Below, in pieces: positions 23,517 to 32,643 of a stretch of DNA of 64,000 nucleotides. Position 1 is the stretch's first letter. Each line of letters opens with the position of its first letter. The position numbers and the translations under genes were made by a program. The notes beneath the pieces were generated by a model, which saw only the letters and a list, made by a program, of their open reading frames with translations, searched no databases and was not told the origin of the DNA. The stretch spans positions 1 to 64,000 of the forward strand of contig JALDNG010000719.1 of the NCBI GenBank assembly GCA_024349245.1. The letters run 5' to 3'. Source of the DNA: Neodontobutis hainanensis (Eukaryota; Chordata; Actinopteri; Gobiiformes; Odontobutidae).

Positions 23517-26265
23517 CTCCGTGGGCCCACCACCTGCAGGAGGAACCGTAAGGGGTCGGTGCAATGTGGATTGGGTGGCAGTTGAAGGCGGGAGCCTCGA
23601 CAACCCAATCCCCGGACACAGTGTTGGAGTTCACCCCGGTGATCGAGAGGGTCGCTTCCCTGCGCCTTCGGGTCGGGGATAGGTCTCTCACTGTTGTTTG
23701 TGCTTACGGGCCAAATGGCAGTGCAGAGTACCCGGCCTTCTTGGAGTCTCTGGGAGGGGTGCTGGAATGTGCTCCAACCGGGGACTCCATCGTTCTACTG
23801 TGGGACTTCAACGCTCACGTGGGCAGCGACAGAGACACCTGGAGGGGCGTGATTGGGAGGAACGGCCCCCCTGATCTGAACCCGAGTGGTGTTCTGTTAT
23901 TGGACTTCTGTGCTAGCAACAGTTTGTCCATAACGAACACCATGTTCAAGCATAAGGGTGTCCATCAGTCCATGTGGCACCAGGACACCCTAGGCGGAAG
24001 TCGATGATCGACTTTGTAGTTGTTTCATCTGACCTCCGACCGCATGTCTTGGACACTCGGGTGAAGAGAGAGCTGTCAACTGATCACCACCTGGTGGTGA
24101 GTTGGATCCGATGGCGGGGGAGAAGGCGGGACAGACTTGACTGACCCAAACGTACTGTGAGGGTCTGTTGGGAACGTTTGGCCGAATCCCCTGTCAGAGA
24201 GATCTTCAACTCCCACCTCCGACAGAGCTTCAACCAGATTCCGAGGGAGACTGGAGACATTTAGTCTGAGTGGACAATGTTCTCCACCTCCATTGTCGAC
24301 GCAGCCACTCGAAGCTGTCGCCGCAAAGTCTCTGGTGCCTGTCGTGGCGGCAATCCCTGAACCCGGTGGTGGACACCGGAAGTAAGGGAGGCCGTCAAGC
24401 TGAAGAAGGACCTATCGAGCCTGGTTGACTTGTGGGACTCCTGAGGCAGCTGATAGGTACCGGCAGGCCAAGCGGGCTGCAGCACGGGTGGTTGTGGAGG
24501 CAAAAACTCGGGTCTGGGAGGAGTTCGGTGAGGCCATGGAAAAAGACTATCGGTCGGCCTCGAAGAAATTCTGGCAAACCGTCCGGCGCCTCAGGAGGGG
24601 AAGCAGTGCCCTGCCAACACTGTTTACAGTGGAGGTGGGAACCTGCTGACCTCAACTGAGGATATTGTTGGACGGTGGAAGGAATACTCGAGGATCTCCA
24701 CAACCCCACCGTCACGTCTTCCACAGAGGAAGCAGAGGCTGAGTGCTCAGAGGTGGACTCGTCCATTACTCGGGCTGAAGTCACTGAGGTAGTTGGGAAG
24801 CTCCTCGGTGGCAAGGCACCGGGGGTTGATGAGTTACGCCCTGAGTACCGCAAGTCTCTGGATGTTGAGGGGCTGTCTTGGCTGACACGCCTCTGCAACA
24901 TCGCCTGGTGTTTGGGGACAGTACCTCTGGACTGGCAGACCAGGGTGGTGGTCCCTCTTTTTAAGAAGGGGACCGGAGGGTGTGTTCCAACTACAGAGGA
25001 TCACACTCCTCAGCCTCCCGGGAAAGTCTATGCGGCCGATAGTCGAACCTCAGATCCAGGAGGAACAATGCGGTTTTCGTCCCAGTCGTGGAACACTGGA
25101 CCAGCTCTATACCCTCTCCAGGGTGCTTGAGGGTTTATGGGAGTTTGCCCAACCATTCCACATGTGCTTTGTGGATCTGGAGAAGGCATTCGACTGTGTC
25201 CTCGTGGTGCCCTGTGGGGGTGCTCTGGGGTGTATGGGGTCTGGGGCCCTTTGCTAAGGGCTATCCGGTCCCTGTACGACCGGAGCAGGAGCTTGCATTG
25301 CCGGCAGTAAGTCAGACCTGTTCCCGGTGAATGTTGGACTCCGGCAGGGCTGCCCTTTGTCACCGGTCCTGTTCATTATCTTTATGAACAGGATTTCTAG
25401 CGCAGCCAGGAGCCGGAGGAGTCTGGTTTGGGACCACAGGATTTCATCTCTGCTTTTTGCAGATGATGTTGTCCTGTTGGCTCCATCAAGCCAGGACCTT
25501 CAATGTTTACTGTGGCGGTTTGCAGCCAAGTGTGAAGCGGCTAGCATGAGGATCAGCACCTCCAAGTCTGAGACCATGGTTCTCAGTCGAAAAAGGGTGG
25601 TTTGCCCCATCCAGGTTGATGGAGAGCTCCTTCCTCAATTGGAGGAGATTAAGTATCTCGGGGTCTTGTTCACGAGTGAGGAAGCGAAGGAGCGTGAGAT
25701 CGACAGACGGATCGGTGCAGCTTCTGCAGTAATGCGGTCGATGTACCGATCTGTCGTGGTGAAGAAGGAGCTGAGCTGTAAGGCAAAGCTCTCGATTTAC
25801 CAGTCGAACTACGTTCCTACTCTCACCTATGGGCATGAGCTTTGGGTCATGACCGAAAGAACAAGATCCCGGGTACAGGCGGCGAAATGAGCTTTCTCCG
25901 CAGAGTGGCGGGCGCTCCCTTAGAGATAGGGTGAGGAGCTCGGTCACTCGGGAGGAGCTCAAAGTAGAGCCGCTGCTCCTTCACATCGAGAGGAGCCAGC
26001 TGAGGTGGCTCGGGCATCTGTTTCGGATGCCTCCCAGGACGCCTCCCTAGGGAGGTGTTCTGGGCATGTCCCACCGGGAGGAGACCTCGGAGAAGACCTA
26101 GGACACGCTGGAGGGACTATGTCTCTCGGCTGGCCTGGGAACGCCTCGGTATCCCCGGAAGAGCTGGAGGAAGTGTCTGGGAGGGAGAGTCTGGGCTTCT
26201 CTACTTAGACTGCTGCCCCCGCGACCCGGGCCCGGATAAGCAGTAGAAGATGGATGGATGGATGG
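23517..26265 (+). mobile_element. Rex3: Rex3 (RTE-clade LINE), copy 2
   Basis: Same insertion as copy 1, with the duplication AGAATTGTACAT at 23505-23516 and 26266-26277 and a GATGGATGGATGG-type tail. 2,749 bp. Sharing the exact insertion point within the same LINE shows that all three Rex3 copies descend from one insertion and were multiplied by segmental duplication, not by separate retrotransposition. Confidence 0.92.
23564..26240 (+). pseudogene. Broken Rex3 endonuclease-reverse transcriptase, copy 2
   Basis: The endonuclease part is longer than in copy 1 (VLLWDFNAHVGSDRDTW to SITNTMFKHKGVHQSMWHQD, 23564-24007). The RT part covers KAPGVDELRPEYRK, CGFRPSRGTLDQLYTLSRV, VDLEKAFDCV, VNVGLRQGCPLSPVLFII, FADDVVLLAPSSQDL and EEIKYLGVLFTSEEAKEREI. 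The RT block 25327-25890 is a 187-codon uninterrupted run, the best in the three copies. Shifts remain near 24000, 24600, 24690, 25000, 25220 and 25890. No intact full-length frame. Confidence 0.85.
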
Positions 26266-26277
26266 AGAATTGTACAT

Positions 26278-26633
26278 AATGTTGGTTATGGGGACCATAC
26301 CAACACACTGTTCCTAAAATCACAAACTCTTAAACTTGAAGAAATAGTAAAATTAAAATCTATTATAATGATATATAAGGCCAGGAATAATAAATTATCT
26401 AATAACATTCAAAAAATGTTTTCTAAGAGGGAGGGGCGATATAACCTACGGGGAGAATTAATTTTGTGAATTAAACAGTGGGTTCTTACCACCCTAAAGA
26501 GCCAGTTTATCATGCGAAGGGGTGTGAAATTATGGAATGAACTGGACGACAATTTGAAAAGTGCAGCAAGCCAAATACAATTTAAAAAACAGTATAAAAT
26601 GAACATCTTTAAGAGATATGCTTTAGAAAATTG
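26278..26633 (+). pseudogene. C-terminal part of the host LINE protein, after Rex3 (copy 2)
   Basis: The frame continues RIVHNVGYGDHTNTLFLKSQ, then LKSIIMIYKARNNKLSNNI, then RGVKLWNELDDNLKSAASQI and a final YALEN stop. This is the conserved C-terminal block seen after the RT in jockey-superfamily LINEs (an N-terminal HTNxLF patch, then LWN and a short basic end). An in-frame stop lies near 26467. The matching part of copy 1 is 9936-10270 and of the inverted copy 61775-62109. Confidence 0.7.
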
Positions 26634-26956
26634 ACTTTGGGCACTTTTCAGGGCCGATCCAAAATAGTTGAACGATGATGGTTGGTTGATTAACTAACTA
26701 GCAAACCATTAATTGAATATATGTTGACTGATTGTATATGAACTATACCAAAAGAAAGATTAGTTCTGTGTGTACACTTAATAATTTGACAGCTGTAAAA
26801 AATAAAATGAGATGGGAAGGCACACATAAGCACACAGCTTCAGCCTACTCCCTTTGGGCTCTGTATAACAATATAGTATGTATGTATAAAATGAAAATGT
26901 ATAAAAATGTATTGAGGAAAAAAGAAAGCCTAAATAAATAAACTAAAAAAAAAAAA

Positions 26957-28016
26957 CTTCAAAATTTTGAACTAAGTTCACAGTTCCAAAAATGAACTAT
27001 TTCTTAGTTCTTTTTTCCATGTTGCTGCGAGCTATTATTTTTCAAAAATATTGCCAGAGCCCATATACAGTAGAATCACAGACAGCAATTATTTTATCAG
27101 TTTTAACAATGAAGCTATGTGTCAGATTTCATCTTCATATCCAATATTGAATCCTTATCAAACCAGGGTTTACATTAGCATTGAGGAGAGCATTTCCCCA
27201 TTGTTTTAATGCTTTAATGCTTTGTTGCTGCCCATTCACTCCACACTAGTAGCAGCTGCTGGTTTCAACCCTACAGTACATTCTCAAAAACAAGAGGAAA
27301 ACGTTGTTAGGATTTTGAAATAAGAAACACTTTTATAACTGTTTTGTAGGTTATTTGCACTCTCTGCATGATACACTGCACCTAGATTAGGACACTACAT
27401 ACCTCGTCTGTTTAAACCAGTTAGAACCAGTTGGTTACCCTGGCTGGAACACATAGTGGAAAACTACTGATTCAAAGCAGGAAGTGTCCCCTCATGTGAG
27501 AGGTGTGGCCAAAGCTTAGGACCTTTTGAGCATTGTGTTGACCAGCAGCACAACACGTGGGCTGAATGGTCTTTTAAATGAGGAATTATTAAAGAAAAAC
27601 AGGACAGTAATCATTAAGATTCAATCATACAATTCTTTTAAATAATCATACGCCTTGTTACGTGCTGCTGCCTCCATGCTTTCTTTTTTTTTTTTTTTGA
27701 TGACGCTTCACGCATGCGGGGATGGCGGGCGACACTTGTGGCTGGTGTTGCCAGATTTGGTGTTTTTCCACTACATATTGAGACCCGTTTGTGGTGTGTT
27801 TTAGCCGGGTTTTCACCTAGAAGGCTCTATAGAAATCAGGCACCATATTGAACGAAGAGCATGCCATTCACAGACAAAAGATTGAACGAGTTCACAGTTA
27901 CGTTCATTAGGCAGTAATACAGCACGCGTTCAGTTCACGTTTGCCCAAAATAGTGTTGTGCCTGAGCGCGTTCATTGAACGATAGTTCATGAACGCAGCG
28001 TTCAGGCACAACACTG
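26957..28016 (+). other. Right arm of the hAT-like element
   Basis: About 1.06 kb of non-repetitive, non-coding-looking DNA between the LINE A-tail and the right terminus. It contains GTTCA/TGAAC-rich patches near 26970 and 27880-28000, a run of T near 27690, and, on the minus strand near 27680, a start MEAAARNKAYDYLKELYD followed by a stop. That short frame might be the first codons of a lost transposase, but this is speculative. Compared with the inverted copy, about 171 bp are absent at 27562. The last 64 bp form an imperfect hairpin ending at the terminus. Confidence 0.6.
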
Positions 28017-28182
28017 CTCCTCTGATCTCTTTCTGACCTCTGACTCCTCTCTCTCTGTCTCCTCTGGTCTTTCTGTGGCCTCTGCCTCCTCTGGTCTCTC
28101 TGTGTCCTCTGCCTCCTGTGGTCTCTCTGTGGCCTCTGCCTCCTCTAATCTCTCTGTGGACTCTGCATCCCCTGGTCTCTCT
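28017..28182 (+). repeat. Short family B stretch right of the hAT element
   Basis: Continuation of the family B array that was split by the transposon. The first 8 bp are the right duplication. It passes directly into family A at CTCTCTAG followed by TGTTTTCTAATAC, with no spacer. The same A/B junction is kept in the inverted copy near 60029. Confidence 0.9.
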
Positions 28183-28815
28183 AGTGTTTTCTAATACTCA
28201 TATACAGTCTGTTCTAATGCTTGTCTACAGTCTGTACTACTGCATCTCTACAGTCTATTCTTCTGCACATTGTCAGTCTGTTCTACTGGACATTTACAGT
28301 CTGTTCTAATACTCGTCTACAGTCAGTTCTAAAGCCAATCTAGAGTCTGTACTACTGCTGCTTTGAAGTCTGTTCAACTGCACCTCTACAGTCTGTTCTA
28401 ATGCCAGTTTACCGTCTGGACTACTGCTCTACTAATATCTCTTCCACTGCATGTCTACAGTCTGTTTTACTGCACATCTACAGTCTGTTCTAATGCAAGT
28501 CTACAGTCTGTACTACTGCTCATCTACAGTCTCTTCTACTGCACGTCTACAGTCTGTTCTAATGCAGATCTACAGTCTGTTCTAATGCAAGTCTACAGTC
28601 TGTACTACTGCTTATCTACAGTCTGTTCTACTGCAAGTCTACTGTCTGTTCTGATAAACGTCTACAGTCTGTTCTACTACACATCTACAGTCTCTACTAC
28701 TGCACTTCTACAGTCTGTTCTAATGCACATCTACAGTCTGTTCTAATGCACATCTACAGTCTGTTCTAATGCAAGTCTACAGTCTGTACTACTGCTCATC
28801 TACAGTCTGTTCTAC
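28183..28815 (+). repeat. Family A array, sense orientation, left of the L2 LINE
   Basis: 23-bp units up to the LINE. The last bases, TGTTCTAC (28808-28815), recur right after the LINE (32644-32651) and so form a candidate 8-bp duplication. This octamer is itself part of many family A units. Confidence 0.93.
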
Positions 28816-29310
28816 AGCAGCGCTCTGCTATTTAATCCGTGGTTTAGTCGACGTCAGTAGGAGAAGCAACTTAGCAGCAGAAGCCTACAGAACCGTGTAA
28901 GTGTATTTGATTCTTGTCATTTTTGACCTTAGTGCCGTGTTATTGCTGAGAAAACCGCTCTGTGCATTACTACGACTTTGTCACGTGGTGCACCGGCGTT
29001 CACTCTCACCTGCTCGCCGCCTGGTTTCGTTTGAGTTGTTTACGGCCTTTTGGAGGCGTGATCAACGCCAGCAGCGCTCTGCTATTTAATCCGTGGTTTA
29101 GTCGAAGTCAGTAGGAGAAGCAACTTAGCAGCAGAAGCCTACAGAACCGTGTAAGTGTATTTGATTCTTGTCATTTTTGAGCTTAGTGCCATGTTATTGC
29201 TGAAAACCGCTCTGTGCATTACTACGACTTTGTCACGTGGTGCACCGGCGTTCACTCTCACCTGCTCGCCGCCTGGTTTCGTTTGAGTTGTTTATGGCCT
29301 TTTGGAGGCG
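28816..29310 (+). promoter_or_regulatory. Two tandem 5' monomers (about 254 bp) of the L2 LINE
   Basis: The block starting AGCAGCGCTCTGCTATTTAA occurs at 28816 and again at 29070. Both copies carry the TAGGAGAAGCAACTTAGCAG, GTCACGTGGTGCACCGG and TTTGAGTTGTTTA segments, with a few differences. Tandem 5' monomers act as promoters in some LINEs (mouse L1 is the known case). The role here is inferred from position only. The E-box-like CACGTG lies in each monomer. The same two-monomer arrangement is present in the inverted copy (59373 down to about 58875). Confidence 0.65.
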
Positions 29311-29548
29311 TGACCTGCTGAATTCAATTCTTGAATCAGACGGGTATACAAGTGTGAACCACCGCGCAGCGTCGCGGCAGCCCTAATCGCGTGAAGACCT
29401 AAGAGAGTAAAGACCATCGACTCTACCTGCACTCGACTCCACCGAGCAGGGCACTTGAGTATTGCACTTTTGTACCAATTGTTTGCACTTAAAACTTACT
29501 ATTTATACTTTACTCTCTACTGTCTATTGTTTTTTCTGCTCCTCTTCA

Positions 29549-32443
29549 ATGTGTTTTCAAATTCCTACTGTCATTTCTACACGGACATTTTCATCTGTTT
29601 TACGCAAAAGGAGATGCAACCATAACAATCTGCATGTTATATCACCGTCCATAACTGCCTCTTCTACTTTCTCAATAGGCTTGTGGAACTGCCAGTCTGC
29701 TGTGAACAAAGCTGATTTCATTACCGCTTTTGTTCAACATTCTGGTCTTTCAGTTGTAGCACTTACAGAAACATGGATCAAACCAGAGGACTCTGCCACT
29801 CTCGCTGCCCTCTCCCATAATCACACTTTCTCCCACAGTCCTCGCCTCACAGGAAGGGAGGGACCGGATTACTTATCCCTACTGACTGGAAGTTCAAACA
29901 GCTAGCACCCTTGTGTGACAACAGCTCCTTCGAGTTCCATGCTGTTACCATCACCTACCCTGTTAAAAGTCACTTTGTAGTTATCTATCGACCCCCAGGT
30001 CAGCTTGGACATTTCTTGGAGGAGTTGGATGTGCTTCTTTCATCCTTCCCTGAGGATGGTACTCCTCTGGTGGTATTAGGAGACTTCAACATCCACCTTG
30101 AAAAGCCACAGGCTGCTAACTTCAATAACCTGTCTGCATCATTTGACCTCAAGCAGGTCTCCACATCAGCAACTCACAAGTCTGGTAACCAACTAGATCT
30201 CATCTACATAAGACACTGCTCCGCTCGGCATACTCAGGTCACGCCTCTGCACACTTCGGATCATTTCTTCATAACTCTTGACCTCGATCTAACTTCTCCA
30301 GACACCGCAACAGTTTTACCGCTGGTCACTTTCCGGCGTAACCTGCGTTCACTCAGTCCCTCCCGCTTTTCCTCTGCCGTCTCTTCTGCGCTTCCCCATC
30401 TTGAGGAGCTCTCGCTTTAAACACCAACACTGCCACTGACACTCTGTGCTCCACTCTTACATCCTGCCTGTACAACTTATGCCCTCTTATATCCAGACCA
30501 GCTCGTACATCCTCGTCTGCCCCCTGGTTATCCGATGTTCTACGTGAGCATCGCACCAGCCTCCGGTCAGCTGAGAGAAAATGGCGCAAGTCAAAAGATC
30601 TCACTGACCTCTCTATCTACCAGTCTCTCCTCTCTAATTTCTCTGCTGATGTCACTTCTGCAAAAACTGACTACTACCATTCTAAGTTAATCAACTCACC
30701 TGACTCACGCACTCTCTTTAAAACCTTCTCTGCCCTCCTTTGTCCGCCTGCTCCCCTCCTTCATCAGAGTTAACAGCTGATGATTTTGCGTCTTTCTTTG
30801 TAAAGAAAACAACTGCCATCAGCAGTCAGTTTTCTGCGCCAGCACCTGTTGAACTCTTTCACACCTCTGATACGTGTTTGCTCCCCTCTTTTTCTCCTCT
30901 AACTGAAGCGGACGTTTCCAAGGTCATTAGTTCTAACCACCCTACCACCTGCCCGCTGGATCCCATCCCCACACATCTCCTTCAGGCCATCTCTCCATCT
31001 GTCGTGCCTGCTCTCACCCACATCATCAACTCATCTTCTCCACTGGTTCATTCCCACAGCTTTCAAAGAGGCCCGCATCACACCACTACTTAAGAAACCC
31101 ACTCTCAACCCTTCACTATTAGAAAACTACAGACCGGTTTCCCTCCTTCCCTTTACTGCCAAAGCTCTGGAGCGAGTTGTGTTTAACCAGCTCTCCTCCT
31201 TTCTCACACGGAACAACCTCCTGGACCAGAACCAGTCTGGGTTCAAGAGCGGACATTCCACTGAAACTGCACTGCTCTCAGTCATCGAAGCCCTGAGACT
31301 GGCAAAGGCAACATCCAAGTCATCTGTCCTCATCTTACTGGATCTGTCTGCTGCCTTTGACACCGTTAACCACCACATCCTCTTGTCTTCTCTCAGTGCG
31401 ATGGGTGTCTCTGGAATGGCGTTGCAATGGTTCAAGTCTTACCTCTCAGGTAGGTCATTCAGAGTATCCTGGAGAAATGAGGTCTCTGAGCCCCAACATC
31501 TTAATACAGGGGTGCCACAGGGCTCAGTGCTTGGACCACTACTCTTTTCCATATACATGACATCTCTTGGCTCTATCATTCAGAAGCATGGCTTTTCCTA
31601 TCACTGCTATGCGGATGACACTCAACTCCACTTGTCATTTCAACCTGACGATCCGACGGTCTCTGCTCGTGTCTCAGCGTGCCTGAGTGACATCTCACTT
31701 TGGATGCAGGACCATCACCTGCAGCTGAACCTTGGAAAAACAGAACTGCTAGTGATTCCTGCCAACCCAAAGACCCACCACAACCTCGCCATTCAACTAG
31801 GCTCATCAACCATTACACCGTCCAGCACTGCCAGAAATCTGGGAGTGGTAATTGATGATCAACTAAACTTCACAAGTCATGTTGCCAGCATCACCAGGTC
31901 CTGTAGATTCATCCTCTACAACATTAGGAAAATTAGACCTTTCCTATCGAAGCACTCGACGCAAATCCTAGTTCAGGCTCTTGTCTTGTCCAAACTGGAT
32001 TATTGCAATGCTCTTCTGGCTGGACTCCTGCCTGCACAACCAAACCTCTGCAGCTCATCCAGCAGCAAGAGTGGTCTTTAAAGAACCGAAGAGAGCGCAC
32101 GTAACTCCTCTCCTCATTAGGTTACATTGGCTCCCGATTGAGGCACGTATTAAGTTCAAAGCTATGCTCTTGGCCTACAAGACCACCACTGGCTACGCCC
32201 CTTCATACCTTCACTCACTGATACAGACCTATGTTCCTACCAGATCCCTGCGATCTGCTAATGAACAACGTCTGGTTGTACCATCCCAAAAGGAAAAAAT
32301 CCCTCTCACGTACTTTCTCTGGATCTGTTCCACATTTGTGGAATAATCTACCTGCTGCTACAAGATCAGCAGATTCTGTAGACATCTTTAAAAAACGCTT
32401 GAACACATATCTCTTTTGTCAACACCTGACTGACAAACACTAA
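29549..32443 (+). pseudogene. L2 LINE endonuclease-reverse transcriptase, frameshifted
   Basis: The chosen start reads MCFQIPTVIS. The AP-like endonuclease shows GLWNCQSAVNKADF (near 29680), ALTETWIKPED (29760), VVIYRPPGQ (29981), VLGDFNIHLE (30077), NQLDLIYI (30187) and HTSDHFFITLD (30258), which are the expected catalytic blocks. The RT shows NQSGFKSGHSTETALL, ILLDLSAAFDTVNHHILL (motif A, 31333), GVPQGSVLGPLLFSIYM (31510), HCYADDTQLHLSF (motif C, 31604) and LSKLDYCNALLAGLL. The C-terminus has LHWLPIEARIKFKAMLLAYK and LWNNLPAATRSADSVDIFKK. Frames change near 29900, 30415, 31070, 32060 and 32290. The longest run is 300 codons (31179-32081). Catalytic residues look intact. Confidence 0.88.
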
Positions 32444-32574
32444 ATTCTTAACTTCCTTCTATCAATTCCTTCATAAAAAAATAAAAATGCTGTGCTAGGT
32501 TTTAACTGACTAGTTTTTGGTGCACTTATGCTTTTGTTACCTTGTGTTGTTGAAATTGCTTCCATTGTTTTCCT

Positions 32575-32643
32575 CACTTGTAAGTCGCTTTGGATAAAAG
32601 CGTCTGCTAAATGACTAAATGTAAATGTAAATGTAAATGTAAA
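32575..32643 (+). other. L2 3' tail with AAATGT repeats
   Basis: The conserved 3' hairpin region (GTCGCTTTGGATAAAAGCG, then TCTGCTAAATGACTAAATGT) is followed by four AAATGT-type hexamers and then directly by the TGTTCTAC duplication. In L2-type LINEs the reverse transcriptase recognises this end. The tail is lacking from the inverted copy, which is cut off in the coding region. Confidence 0.75.

Larger units (their letters stand above)
16256..26793 (+). repeat. Direct segmental duplication of 1-10446
   Basis: Two matching blocks in the same order: 1-1614 with 16256-17869 (offset 16255), and 3386-10446 with 19740-26793 (offset about 16354, falling by small indels). The interval between the blocks differs: 1615-3385 contains the SINE and is inverted, while 17870-18318 stays in sense. 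Differences in the matched blocks are mainly homopolymer lengths and a 5-bp deletion. Confidence 0.88.
22286..26956 (+). mobile_element. Jockey-superfamily (CR1/L2-like) LINE inside the hAT element, copy 2
   Basis: A LINE with an RT domain, interrupted by Rex3 (23517-26265) and ending in an A run (26945-26956). On either side the hAT sequence resembles a short duplication (CTTTCAAA before, ACTTCAAA after), but this is too imperfect to fix the 5' end. It is 5'-truncated: the first recognisable block is FLTATTEKEIIEIVNKCKS just before the RT. The clade within the jockey superfamily cannot be settled by eye. Confidence 0.75.
22190..28016 (+). mobile_element. Complete hAT-like composite transposon carrying a LINE and Rex3
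   Basis: The left end CAGTGTTGGG and the right end CAACACTG share an 8-bp inverted terminus. A perfect 8-bp duplication CTCCTCTG flanks the element (22182-22189 and 28017-28024). Removing the element and one duplication restores a normal family B unit, which is strong proof of the boundaries. An 8-bp duplication and a CAG-start terminus are hallmarks of hAT transposons. Subterminal DNA at both ends is rich in GTTCA/TGAAC, likely transposase-binding motifs. No hAT transposase is recognisable, so the element is non-autonomous or gutted. Most of its 5.8 kb is the nested LINE and Rex3. Confidence 0.85.
24383..30607 (+). repeat. Left arm of a large inverted repeat (right arm 57584-64000)
   Basis: The order Rex3, LINE end, hAT right arm, family B, family A, L2 5' half is repeated exactly in reverse at 57584-64000. 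The arms are about 6.2 and 6.4 kb, and the spacer is about 27 kb. The main difference is the 171-bp presence/absence in the hAT right arm. The right arm continues beyond the window. Confidence 0.88.
28816..32643 (+). mobile_element. L2-clade LINE, apparently full length, decayed
   Basis: A 3,828-bp element in family A, with two tandem 5' monomers, an endonuclease domain, a reverse transcriptase and a 3' end reading AAGTCGCTTTGGATAAAAGC and GTCTGCTAAATG followed by AAATGT repeats. That 3' end is the hallmark of the large L2-type LINEs of fishes and of their partner SINEs, as I recall them. Candidate duplication TGTTCTAC on both sides. It lies next to the A/B junction, and its 5' half recurs inverted at 57584-59373. 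Reading frames are broken, but the RT core is nearly intact. Confidence 0.88.

Noticed and set aside
22190..28016. Two separate insertions (left and right halves) instead of one hAT-like element
   Set aside because: The perfect 8-bp duplication on the outer sides and the restored family B unit after removal favour one element. The inverted copy keeps the same outer right boundary.
28901..29089. A 62-codon protein in the L2 5' monomer
   Set aside because: The frame stops at the monomer border, is disrupted in the second monomer, and precedes the recognised endonuclease start. It is more likely untranslated leader.
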